A stretch of 64,000 nt of DNA from Rhizobium bangladeshense (GTDB taxonomy: Bacteria; Pseudomonadota; Alphaproteobacteria; Rhizobiales; Rhizobiaceae), in the NCBI RefSeq assembly GCF_001662075.1, contig NZ_LYPL01000003.1, positions 406,230 through 470,229 of the forward strand, in the 5' to 3' direction. This document shows positions 25,669-35,456 of this stretch, one piece after another (the first letter of the stretch is position 1; every line of letters begins with the position of its first letter). The position numbers and the translations under genes are program-made. The notes under the pieces were generated by a model. That model made no database searches. It was not told the origin of the DNA and saw only the letters and a list, made by a program, of their open reading frames with translations.

Positions 25669-26136
25669 ATGAACAACAACGCCATCAAGCAGTCAGGCGC
25701 CTATCTCGAAATCGTTTCGTTCCATCTGGGTGATCAGGAATTCTGCATCGACATCATGGCCATCCGCGAAATCCGCGGCTGGGCGCCGGTGACGCCGATG
25801 CCGCATACTCCGCCGTACGTGCTGGGCCTCATCAACCTGCGCGGCGCGGTGATCCCAGTCATCGACATGGCCTGCCGCCTCGGCATGAAGATGACCGAGC
25901 CTTCCGAGCGCTCGGCGATCATCGTCACCGATATCGCCGGCAAGCTGGTCGGTCTGCTGGTCGAGCAGGTTTCCGACATGATGACCATCAAGAGCGAAGA
26001 CCTGCAGCCGCCGCCGGAAATCATCCCGGAAGCCCAGCGCGCCTTCTGCCGCGGCATCGTCGCACTCGAGAAGACCATGGTCTGCTTCCTCAACCTCGAT
26101 ACCGTGATTGCGGACGAGCTGAATCAGGCGGCTTGA
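25669..26136 (+). CDS. cheW: chemotaxis coupling protein CheW
   Basis: 155-residue CheW that connects chemoreceptors to the CheA kinase in cytoplasmic signalling arrays. The family features are YLEIVSFHLGDQEFCIDIMA, IREIRGWAPVTPMPHTPPYV, LGLINLRGAVIPVIDMACRL and VGLLVEQVSDMMTI, in the canonical order. GGGAAGA precedes the ATG, and the start is just after the receptor stop. No cheA, cheY, cheR or cheB gene is adjacent, so this is a satellite receptor-CheW pair that presumably feeds into a chemotaxis system encoded elsewhere. A strong terminator follows. Confidence 0.96.
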   Translation: MNNNAIKQSGAYLEIVSFHLGDQEFCIDIMAIREIRGWAPVTPMPHTPPYVLGLINLRGAVIPVIDMACRLGMKMTEPSERSAIIVTDIAGKLVGLLVEQVSDMMTIKSEDLQPPPEIIPEAQRAFCRGIVALEKTMVCFLNLDTVIADELNQAA

Positions 26137-26159
26137 AATTTCTTCACACTGACGTTGGA

Positions 26160-26185
26160 AGGCCCGGTTCGTCCGGGCCTTTTTC
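26160..26185 (+). terminator. intrinsic terminator after cheW
   Basis: AGGCCCGG, loop TTCGT, CCGGGCCT and then TTTT on the plus strand, starting 24 bases after the cheW stop. The stem is eight pairs and GC-rich. Confidence 0.88.
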
Positions 26186-26244
26186 GTTGAAAAGGCCGGT
26201 TACCGCCAATCTGTGTGAGCGGCACAGGACACTTTCTCCTCTCT

Positions 26245-26403
26245 CATCTCTGTCCTCGGGCTTCGACCCGAGGGATGTCACAGAGATACAGCCACCGCGC
26301 GTCCGCGCGGTGTATGACTCACTTGCAGCAGATAAAAGGGTCTCTTGCGCCCAAGGACTTGGGCGCGCTGGATTCCTGTGACGGGCACAGGAATGAGGGC
26401 GAG
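26245..26403. repeat. array of four adjacent hairpins (palindromic intergenic repeat)
   Basis: The gap between cheW and creA holds four perfect or near-perfect dyads in a row. They are CCTCGGG-CTTCGA-CCCGAGG (26254-26273) enclosed by CTCTGT/ACAGAG, then ACCGCGCG-TC-CGCGCGGT (26294-26311), GCGCCCAAG-GA-CTTGGGCGC (26347-26366) and ATTCCTGTG-ACGGG-CACAGGAAT (26372-26394). The last unit and its flank (TGAGGGCGAG) recur in reverse orientation at 30771-30797. No coding potential is apparent. Confidence 0.75.
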
Positions 26404-26444
26404 GAGGAGGCAACGACCTGCCCAAAATCGAATCTGCCCTCGCC

Positions 26445-26939
26445 CTATTGCGGCTTCCCATTCTTCCAGGTCACGTTCTGCCCATAGAGCGGAACCGTCG
26501 AAATCGACATCTTCGCCGAGCCATCCGTCAGCTCCCTGGAATGGGCGAGATAGATTAGCGTGTCGTTCGCCTTGTCGTAGATGCGGTTGACGACCAGCGT
26601 CTTCCAGATCAGCGACATGCCTTGGCGGAACACTTCGCTGCCGTCTTTGGACAGGTCGATATTGCCGACCTCGATCGGTCCGGTCTGCCGGCAGGCGATG
26701 GAATTGTTGGACGGATCTTCGAACCAGTTGCCTTTCTTGAACCTGTCGATCAGGCTGCGGTCGAAATAGGTGACATGGCAGGTGACACCCTTCACCTCGG
26801 GATCGGAGACTGCCTCGACGATGATGTCGTTGCCGATCCAGTCGACCCCGACCTTGCCGACGACTTCAGCCGGAGCGGCGCCCGCCGAGACTGCTAGGAA
26901 AGACAGGGTGGCGAGGAAAAGATTACGCGGCTTGGACAT
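26445..26939 (-). CDS. creA: CreA family periplasmic protein
   Basis: 164-residue exported protein of the CreA family, whose function is unknown. A signal peptide covers about residues 1-24 (MSKPRNLFLATLSFLAVSAG, cleavage after APA). The mature part starts EVVGKVGVDWIGNDIIVEAV and has VKGVTCHVTYFDRSLIDRFK, with one conserved Cys, and SIACRQTGPIEVG with the other. The ATG at 26939 follows GGGAGCAGCC; an upstream in-frame start at 27026 would bury the signal peptide and is not favoured. It is monocistronic. Confidence 0.92.
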   Translation of the reverse strand: MSKPRNLFLATLSFLAVSAGAAPAEVVGKVGVDWIGNDIIVEAVSDPEVKGVTCHVTYFDRSLIDRFKKGNWFEDPSNNSIACRQTGPIEVGNIDLSKDGSEVFRQGMSLIWKTLVVNRIYDKANDTLIYLAHSRELTDGSAKMSISTVPLYGQNVTWKNGKPQ

Positions 26940-27046
26940 GGCTGCTCCCTGGGAGCGCCGCGCGTCCGACGGACGTGCCAAAAGCGCTCCATCGCTTGAT
27001 TTGCCGCATTCTAGATAAGTGCGCACCCATGCTTTGCAAGAAAGGC

Positions 27047-27637
27047 TCAGGCCTTTCGGCAGGTGCAGGGGGCATAGCCGCGCGCCGTCAGCCGCCCCGG
27101 CGTCATGCCGATCAGGGCCGGGATCGCCTCGACGGCTTTCGCCTTGACCGCCTTCGCCATCTCGATCGCCGCCGCTGCGCAGACCGCGGCATCCTCGGCG
27201 GCGTTGTGATGCATGAAGCGCAGGCCGAGATGCTCGGCGATCAGGTTCAGCCGGTGCGATAGAAAGTGCGGCCAGATCCGCTGCGCCATCTTCAGGCTGC
27301 AGAGATAGGTCAATTCGGGATAGGATTGCCGGTAGGGATCAAGGCTTGCCCGCCAGACGCTGAAATCGAAAGCCGCATTATGCGCAATCATCGTCGCGCC
27401 CCTGAAATCGTCATGGAACTCGTCCATCACCTCCGGAAACTCCGGCGCATCCTCGACATCTTCCGGCCGGATACCGTGGATCGCGATATTCATCCCGGAA
27501 AAACGCATATCGCGCGGCCGGATCAGCCGCTCCTCGACGCGTGTCACCCTGCCCTCCTCGATCCAGGCAAGGCCAACGGAACAGGCGCTGCCGCGCTGCT
27601 CGTTCGCCGTCTCGAAGTCAATTGCGATCGTCTTCAA
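27047..27637 (-). CDS. DnaQ-type 3'-5' exonuclease domain protein
   Basis: 196-residue DEDDh exonuclease related to the epsilon subunit of DNA polymerase III but without polymerase-binding extensions. Motif Exo I is AIDFETAN (residues 5-12), Exo II is MIAHNAAFDFSVWRA (about 82-96) and Exo III with catalytic His and Asp is MHHNAAEDAAVCA (about 141-153). The C-terminus is short and basic and ends CTCRKA. The start codon is TTG (27637-27635); the nearby upstream ATG is out of frame, so TTG is the best choice. It probably acts in repair or RNA/DNA turnover; the substrate is not known. Confidence 0.9.
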   Translation of the reverse strand: MKTIAIDFETANEQRGSACSVGLAWIEEGRVTRVEERLIRPRDMRFSGMNIAIHGIRPEDVEDAPEFPEVMDEFHDDFRGATMIAHNAAFDFSVWRASLDPYRQSYPELTYLCSLKMAQRIWPHFLSHRLNLIAEHLGLRFMHHNAAEDAAVCAAAAIEMAKAVKAKAVEAIPALIGMTPGRLTARGYAPCTCRKA

Positions 27638-27918
27638 TGCCGCATCCGAATCGTTTCACCAACCGCAGGAATAGCGCTCGGCTTGCGGCGGTGCAAATTG
27701 CCCACGCGCGTCGGTTGACATTTCACGACAGATATCCAAAATTGCTACCCATGATCGGTTCCGTGACCATGGCAGCGCTTATCCATCACACCACGACCCT
27801 TGAAGGGTATGCGGGAGCAATGGCGCGTTAACGGCGACCCGATCATCCCGAAACCCTGCCGAGGCGAGCAGGGTTTTCGGAAACCGGCTCTCCTCCTGAA
27901 ACCAACGGAGAGCACCCA

Positions 27919-28455
27919 ATGTCCGAAAATGATGAGAATGAGCCCCGCGACCGAGCGCGCCTGCCGGATGGCGTCGTCGTGCGCGCCGTCCGCCTTTCCG
28001 ACGCGGAAGAAATGACCGATCTCATGAATTTGCCGGGCTACCGGGCCGGCACGCTGAGGCCGCCATACCAAACGATCGAAGAGGTTCGCAAGCGCATGGA
28101 AAACCCCTCGCCGGGCGCGCTCAATCTCGTCGTCACGCTGAACGGCAAGATCGTCGGCAATTGCGGCCTCAACCGCCTCGGCGGCCGCCGGCAGCACGTC
28201 GCCAGCGTCGGCATGGGCGTGCATGACGATTTCACCGGCCGCGGTTTCGGACGCATCCTGCTCGGCGCCATGGTCGAGGCCGCCGACGACTGGCTTGACG
28301 TCAAGCGACTGGAACTGACCGTCTATACCGACAACGACGCCGCCATCGGCCTCTATGAGAAATTCGGCTTCGAGCGGGAAGGCCTGCTGAGGGCCTTCGG
28401 CTTTCGATCGGGAGCGTATGTCGACGCCTATACCATGGCGCGGTTGAGACCTTGA
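27919..28455 (+). CDS. GNAT family N-acetyltransferase
   Basis: 178-residue acetyl-CoA-dependent N-acetyltransferase. The N-terminus carries VVRAVRLSDAEEMTDLMNLP. The acetyl-CoA-binding motif A is seen as GVHDDFTGRGFGRILLGAMV (Q/R-x-x-G-x-G/A type), and the C-terminal part NDAAIGLYEKFGFEREGLLR is characteristic of RimJ/RimL- and YhhY-like enzymes. GGAGA precedes the ATG. The substrate (protein N-terminus, small amine or drug) cannot be assigned. It is monocistronic and converges with ligA across a hairpin. Confidence 0.92.
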   Translation: MSENDENEPRDRARLPDGVVVRAVRLSDAEEMTDLMNLPGYRAGTLRPPYQTIEEVRKRMENPSPGALNLVVTLNGKIVGNCGLNRLGGRRQHVASVGMGVHDDFTGRGFGRILLGAMVEAADDWLDVKRLELTVYTDNDAAIGLYEKFGFEREGLLRAFGFRSGAYVDAYTMARLRP

Positions 28456-28463
28456 GCGAACCA

Positions 28464-28485
28464 GGCTGACGGCTCGCCGTCAGCC
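28464..28485. terminator. bidirectional hairpin between GNAT gene and ligA
   Basis: GGCTGACGG, loop CTCG, CCGTCAGCC: a nine-pair perfect stem between two convergent genes, lying 9 bases after the GNAT stop and 3 bases from the ligA stop. There is no T-run on either side, so termination may be partly factor-dependent. Confidence 0.55.
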
Positions 28486-28487
28486 TC

Positions 28488-30650
<2,163 letters not shown>

Positions 30651-30770
30651 TCACTCCAGGGAATCTGGCCAGAATATCTGCATTGTTTTTAGAGCAAAAT
30701 TTCCGGATGAAAAGAGAGGCCGGATATGCTGCATGCCGGGTCGCCCGCTATCGGATAGAGCCGCCCACCT

Positions 30771-30797
30771 CTCGCCCTCATCCCTGTGCTCGTCACA
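30771..30797 (-). repeat. second, partial copy of the 26 kb hairpin repeat
   Basis: On the minus strand, TGTGACGAGCACAGGGATGA then GGGCGAG matches 26377-26403 (TGTGACGGGCACAGGAATGA then GGGCGAG) with two differences in 27. It lies in the 220-base gap upstream of ligA. Confidence 0.6.
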
Positions 30798-30864
30798 CCC
30801 GGCGGATCGCCAAGCGCCGCCTTCAGCACCGGCATGAAACACTACAGCTCGCCGACTTGCCGGC

Positions 30865-31335
30865 CTATTTCCAGTCTCGCGCATTGCGCAACCGAACGCC
30901 GCTGACGTGCAAGCCGGTGTTCCAGAGGTCCCTCAACGGCCGAAGGTTATCGACCACCCGGAGATCCACCTTGCGTGGCGCAAACTCCTGGTCGAGCTGC
31001 GACATGGCGGTCCGCTTGACGGGAACGACGCGTCTGCTGGACACCCACATGCCCGCCTCGAGCCTTTCCAGCCAATGACGCTCGACGAAGGCAACCGCGC
31101 GCCAATCACCGAGCCAGCGCCGCCGTTCGGCCCCCGGCGTATCCGGCGTCCCCCACATTAGGATACGCGGACAGTCTCGCGGAAAGAGGTACATAAAGTC
31201 ATGATCGCCATCGATCGCCCAGACGCGCGGGGCATTCAGCCATTCCCGGCCAACCAGGCGAACCGAGGGAATGAGAACAGGGCGCGGCTCGAACACCGCG
31301 ATATCCGGATCATCGCTGAAATGAAAAAGGCGCAT
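30865..31335 (-). CDS. DUF6886-like protein of unknown function
   Basis: 156-residue soluble protein starting MRLFHFSDDPDIAVFEPRPV. The pattern of a short beta strand, HFSDDP and F.PR is typical of a small uncharacterised family (DUF6886). Further on are VWAIDGDHDFMYLFPRDCPR, WVSSRRVVPVKR and a C-terminal VSGVRLRNARDWK. No catalytic motif is evident, although the fold resembles ADP-ribose-type ligand-binding proteins in general style (weak). The frame extends upstream to 31395 (GTG) and 31371 (ATG); the ATG at 31335 matches the expected family start. It lies between recN (87 bases upstream) and ligA and is probably cotranscribed. Confidence 0.75.
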   Translation of the reverse strand: MRLFHFSDDPDIAVFEPRPVLIPSVRLVGREWLNAPRVWAIDGDHDFMYLFPRDCPRILMWGTPDTPGAERRRWLGDWRAVAFVERHWLERLEAGMWVSSRRVVPVKRTAMSQLDQEFAPRKVDLRVVDNLRPLRDLWNTGLHVSGVRLRNARDWK

Positions 31336-31422
31336 GGCAAACGGATCGCGTCGGATCGGAAAGATGCGCATAGCGCGAAGCGCGGTGCTTGTCACCCTAG
31401 AGCCTTAAATCGGGTTAGGCGA

Positions 31423-33096
31423 TCAGCCGTTGCCGGCAAGCAGCCGCTTGGCGGCCGCCCTCGCCTCTTCGGTCACCGAAGCGCCGGCCAGCATGCGGGC
31501 GATCTCTTCGGTGCGGTCCGTCTGCGCCATCGTCGCCACGCGCGTGGCGATCTTTTCCGAACCGTCGGTCGTCGGTCCCTTGGAGATCAACAGATGCGTT
31601 GCCGCCCTTGCCGCGACCTGTGGCGCATGCGTCACCGACAGCACCTGCACCCGATCGGAGAGCCGCTTCAGCCGCTGGCCGATCGCATCGGCCACCGCAC
31701 CGCCGACGCCGGTATCGATTTCGTCGAAGACGAGCGTCGGCGCCGATCCACGATCGGCGAGCGCCACCTTCAGCGCCAGCAGGAAACGCGACAGTTCACC
31801 GCCGGAAGCGACCTTCATGATCGAGCCTGGCCGCGTGCCCGGATTGGTCTGCACATGGAATTCGACGACATCGATGCCTTCGGCAACGGCCTCCTGCGCA
31901 TCAGTGTTGATCTCGACCATGAAACGGGCGCGCTCGAGCTTCAGTGCCGGCAGCTCGGCCATGACGGCCGCGGCCAGCGCCGTGCCGGCATGATGGCGCT
32001 TGTCAGAGAGCGCACGCGCCGCGGTATCGTAATTCTCCCGCGCCAGCCCGACCTCGGCTTCGAGGCGCGCAAGCTTCTCTTCGCCCGCATCGAGATCGGC
32101 AAGATCGGCGATCATGCGGACGGCAAGCGCCGGCAGCTCGGTGACCGGCACGGAATATTTGCGCGAAGCCGCCCGGAGGGCGAAAAGCCGCTCCTCCACC
32201 CGCTCCAGCTCGCGCGGATCATATTCGGTATTGCGTAGCGCCGCCTCGACTTCCATCTGGGCGTTGGAAAGCTGATCGAGCGCGGCATCGAGCAGCGTTA
32301 CGGTGTCTTCGAGCAGTCCCGGCGCCTCATGGCTCTTGCGCTCCAGCCGGCGTACCAGCGAGGCGATATGGGGCACCGGCGAGGCATTGCCGTTCAGGAA
32401 CTCGGAGGCTTCGGCGATGTCGCCGGCGATCCGCTCGGCCTTCATCATCTTCTGCCTGCTTTCGGCGAGTTCGTCCTCCTCACCGTCCTGCGGCGAGAGT
32501 TTCTCGAGCTCTTCGACGGAGGAACGCAGATAGTCGGCCTCGCGCGCCGCGCTTTCCACCTTCTCGCGGTGCTTCTTCAGCGTCCGCTCGCTGTCGCGCC
32601 ACAGACGATATAGCCGCGAGACTTCTGCAACTTCATCGGTCAGTCCGCCGAAGGCATCGAGAAGGGTACGATGGGCGTTGGTATCGACCAGGGCGCGATC
32701 GTCGTGCTGGCCATGGATTTCGACCAGCATCTGGCCGGCCTGGCGCATCAGTTGCACGCTGACCGGCTGGTCGTTGACATAGGCCTTGGTGCGCCCGTCC
32801 GCAGATTGCTGGCGGCGGAAGATCAGATCGCCCTCGTCGTCGATGCCGTTTTCACGCAGCAGCGCACGGGCACCATGATCCATGCCGACGTCGAACACCG
32901 CCGTCACCTGGCCCTTGTCTTCGCCATGGCGCACCAGGCCGCCGTCGCCACGCCCGCCGAGCGCCAGCGAAAGACTGTCGAGCAGGATGGATTTGCCCGC
33001 CCCGGTCTCGCCCGTCAGCACGGACAGGCCGGTCTCGAAGGCAAGATCCAGCCGCTCGATCAGGACGATATCGCGGATCGAAAGCTGGATCAGCAT
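31423..33096 (-). CDS. recN: DNA repair protein RecN
   Basis: 557-residue SMC-like ATPase for double-strand-break repair. The N-terminus MLIQLSIRDIVLIERLDLAF leads to Walker A GETGAGKS (residues 29-36). A long coiled-coil region rich in Glu/Arg/Leu spans about 150-350. The ABC signature KVASGGELSRFLLALK and Walker B LVFDEIDTGVGG are intact, followed by RVQVLSVTHAPQVAA. The start at 33096 is family-conserved; an upstream frame adds 16 unrelated residues. It begins five bases after the bamD stop, so it is cotranscribed with bamD. Confidence 0.96.
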   Translation of the reverse strand: MLIQLSIRDIVLIERLDLAFETGLSVLTGETGAGKSILLDSLSLALGGRGDGGLVRHGEDKGQVTAVFDVGMDHGARALLRENGIDDEGDLIFRRQQSADGRTKAYVNDQPVSVQLMRQAGQMLVEIHGQHDDRALVDTNAHRTLLDAFGGLTDEVAEVSRLYRLWRDSERTLKKHREKVESAAREADYLRSSVEELEKLSPQDGEEDELAESRQKMMKAERIAGDIAEASEFLNGNASPVPHIASLVRRLERKSHEAPGLLEDTVTLLDAALDQLSNAQMEVEAALRNTEYDPRELERVEERLFALRAASRKYSVPVTELPALAVRMIADLADLDAGEEKLARLEAEVGLARENYDTAARALSDKRHHAGTALAAAVMAELPALKLERARFMVEINTDAQEAVAEGIDVVEFHVQTNPGTRPGSIMKVASGGELSRFLLALKVALADRGSAPTLVFDEIDTGVGGAVADAIGQRLKRLSDRVQVLSVTHAPQVAARAATHLLISKGPTTDGSEKIATRVATMAQTDRTEEIARMLAGASVTEEARAAAKRLLAGNG

Positions 33097-33101
33097 TGGC
33101 C

Positions 33102-33947
33102 TTAGGAACCGAGCAGGAGTTTCTTGCCTGCCGCAGCGATCCACGAGCCCTTGTTTTCACGCGGCTCGGCGCCACCGGTCTGCAGCAGCTTGTAGGAATC
33201 GGCGTACCACTGGCTGTCGGGATAGTTGTGACCAAGAACCGCTGCCGCAGTCTGCGCCTCATCCACGATGCCCATCGCGTAATAGGCTTCGACCAGACGG
33301 GCGAGCGCCTCTTCGATCTGGTTCGTGTTGGGATATTTCTCGACCACGATGCGGAAGCGCGAGATGGCGGCGAGATATTCCTTCCGCTCCATATAATAGC
33401 GGCCGATCTGCATTTCCTTGCCGGCCAACTGGTCGCGCGCATAGCGGATCTTCGCCTGCGCGTCGTCGACATATTCGGAGTTCGGGTAATTGTCGACGAC
33501 GGCCTGCATCGCTTCGATCGTCTTGGCCGAGGCGCGCTGGTCCTGCGTCACGTCGACGATCTGTTTGGAATAGGTGAGACCGACGAGATACTGCACATAG
33601 GCGGCATCCTGGGACTTCGGATATTGCGCCATGTAACGGTTGCCCGAGGCAAGCGCATCATCGAGCTTGCCCTGGCGGTATTTGACGAAGGTGCTCATCA
33701 CAAGCGCCTTGCGCGCCCACTCGGAGAATGGATTCTCGCGGTCGATGGCGTCGAACTTGCGCGCCGCTTCCGCCATGTTGCCAGCCTTCATGTTGGCAAG
33801 GCCCTGGGTGTAGAGCACGTCAGGCGGGTCGGTTTCGAGGCCGAGCTTGGTGATGTCGATATCGGGGTCCGACTGGCAGCCGGATATCGAGGCGCCTGCG
33901 CTTAGCACCAGAAGCGATGCGAACAAAGCGCGCGCTGTCTTCATCAT
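33102..33947 (-). CDS. bamD: outer membrane protein assembly lipoprotein BamD
   Basis: 281-residue lipoprotein of the BAM complex that inserts beta-barrel proteins into the outer membrane. The signal peptide MMKTARALFASLLVLSAGAS ends in a lipobox with the lipidated Cys at residue 24 (SISGC). Five TPR-like repeats follow, as in LYTQGLANMKAGNMAEAARK and DDAQAKIRYARDQLAGKEMQ. The TPR start PDVLYTQG and the YYMERKEYLAAISRFRIVVE motif are BamD hallmarks. AAGGT precedes the double ATG; the first ATG is used here. It is followed directly by recN, and lpxC lies upstream across a terminator. Confidence 0.94.
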   Translation of the reverse strand: MMKTARALFASLLVLSAGASISGCQSDPDIDITKLGLETDPPDVLYTQGLANMKAGNMAEAARKFDAIDRENPFSEWARKALVMSTFVKYRQGKLDDALASGNRYMAQYPKSQDAAYVQYLVGLTYSKQIVDVTQDQRASAKTIEAMQAVVDNYPNSEYVDDAQAKIRYARDQLAGKEMQIGRYYMERKEYLAAISRFRIVVEKYPNTNQIEEALARLVEAYYAMGIVDEAQTAAAVLGHNYPDSQWYADSYKLLQTGGAEPRENKGSWIAAAGKKLLLGS

Positions 33948-34185
33948 ACCTTCAGATCCTGCATAAGCCATTCGAAAGAACCCCACTGCCGCCGCTCGCT
34001 CCATGGCAGCCACGCCTCGCTGGCGTTTCTAGCCACAAATGTGCATCGAGAGCAACGCAATGATAAGGCATTAACGCATTTTTGTGGCAGCCGCGGCCGG
34101 AATGACCGGCTTTTCACCTTCTTTCCGACCTGTTGCAGCTAAGCACCTGCCGTAAATGCCAATCGCTGCAGACTCGGGACGACAT

Positions 34186-34213
34186 AAAAAAACCGCCTCC
34201 GGGAAAGAGGCGG
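34186..34213 (-). terminator. intrinsic terminator after lpxC
   Basis: On the minus strand CCGCCTC, loop TTTCCC, GGAGGCGG and then TTTTTTT, starting about 25 bases after the lpxC stop codon. A seven-pair GC stem with a seven-T run. Confidence 0.9.
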
Positions 34214-34238
34214 CCTGGTCTTAAGAATATGCTGGAGG

Positions 34239-35195
34239 TCATGCCGACCAGGGAGCGAATTCCGAAGCGCTGACGGCGATCATTTCCCGAGCAGCGACGC
34301 GCTGGCGCGGCGTCGACGTCTCGACAACTTCGTAAGCGGAGGGATCGGCGAGCAGCGCCTTCAAAGCATTGGCATTCATCTTGTGGCCGCCACGATAGGA
34401 ACGGTAGCAACCGATGAATTGGACGCCGGCGAGCGACAGGTCGCCGACGGCATCAAGCGTCTTGTGGCGGACGAACTCGTCCTTGGCGTAGCGCAGCCCT
34501 TCGACGTTGATAACGGTGTTGTCGTCGGAGATGACGACGGAATTTTCGAGCGACGAGCCGAGCGCATGTCCGGAAGCCCAGAGCCGCTCGACATCGCGCA
34601 TGAAGCCAAAGGTGCGGGCGCGGGAAAGCTCGGTCTTGAAGACCGCGGCGCTCATGTCGCCGGCCCATTTCTGCCGGCCGATCAGCGGGCAGTCGAAATC
34701 GATCTCGACCTCGAAGCGCGTGCCGTCATAGGGACGGAATTCGCTCCAGGAACCGCCATGCTCGATTCGCACCGGCTTGGTGATACGGATATAGCGGCGC
34801 TTGACGCCGAGCGAGACAAGACCGGCCTGCTCGATCGCCTCGACGAAAGGCAACGAGCTGCCGTCCATGATCGGCATTTCGGCGCCCTGCACTTCGATCA
34901 TCACATTGTCGAGGCCGAGCGCATAGATGGCGGCCATGACATGTTCGATCGTCGCGACCGAATGCGCCGGCGAAAAGCCGAGCACGGTGCAGAGGTCGGT
35001 ATTGCCGACCTGCGACGAGACGGCTTTGAGTTCGGTGATGTCGCCATTGTCATGCAGGCGCTGGAAAACGACGCCGGTGTCCGATTCGGCCGGGTTCAGC
35101 GTGATCGAGACATTGGCACCCGAATGGACCCCGATGCCCGAGAGCGTCACGGGACGCGATACCGTCGTTTGAAAACCCAGCAAGCCAATTGCCAT
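34239..35195 (-). CDS. lpxC: UDP-3-O-acyl-N-acetylglucosamine deacetylase
   Basis: 318-residue zinc amidase that performs the first committed step of lipid A synthesis, deacetylating UDP-3-O-acyl-GlcNAc in the cytoplasm. The zinc ligands are H85 (in ATIEHVMAAIYALGLD), H244 and D248 (in HKTLDAVGDLSLAG), with the catalytic H271 in GGHKMNANAL. The start MAIGLLGFQTTVSRPVTLSG is canonical. It lies downstream of ftsZ in the same direction with its own upstream gap of 261 bases and its own terminator, so it is probably a separate transcription unit. Length is normal for alphaproteobacteria. Confidence 0.97.
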   Translation of the reverse strand: MAIGLLGFQTTVSRPVTLSGIGVHSGANVSITLNPAESDTGVVFQRLHDNGDITELKAVSSQVGNTDLCTVLGFSPAHSVATIEHVMAAIYALGLDNVMIEVQGAEMPIMDGSSLPFVEAIEQAGLVSLGVKRRYIRITKPVRIEHGGSWSEFRPYDGTRFEVEIDFDCPLIGRQKWAGDMSAAVFKTELSRARTFGFMRDVERLWASGHALGSSLENSVVISDDNTVINVEGLRYAKDEFVRHKTLDAVGDLSLAGVQFIGCYRSYRGGHKMNANALKALLADPSAYEVVETSTPRQRVAAREMIAVSASEFAPWSA

Positions 35196-35399
35196 AAATT
35201 CTGCCTTTATTCTTCCGCTCCAGCGATCTGTTCCACGGTGCGGTTTTCATTCGTTCTGCAGAAGGAGCCTCGTTGAGGAGTCTCCTAGGGCAGTTTCCTT
35301 GCACCATACTTACGTGCGCCGGCGCTCTAATCCAAATCACTGTTTCTTTCGGTTTGTTACGAAGTCACACGATTGATATCGCTCAGCAATTCCGGCCTG

Positions 35400-35435
35400 A
35401 AAAACGCAAATGCCCGGGACCTGGATCCCGGGCAT
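35400..35435 (-). terminator. intrinsic terminator after ftsZ
   Basis: On the minus strand ATGCCCGGGA, loop TCCAGG, TCCCGGGCAT form a ten-pair stem about 22 bases after the ftsZ stop, followed by TTGCGTTTTT. Confidence 0.75.
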
Positions 35436-35456
35436 GAACGGTGTCGAATCGCAGCC

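Noticed and set aside
26245..26403. CRISPR-like array from the repeated hairpins after cheW
   Set aside because: The four units differ in sequence and have no spacers of regular length; there are no cas genes nearby.
31390..31410. Possible third copy of the dispersed repeat (CTAGAGCCTT near the recN stop)
   Set aside because: Only ten bases match; the following sequence diverges at once.
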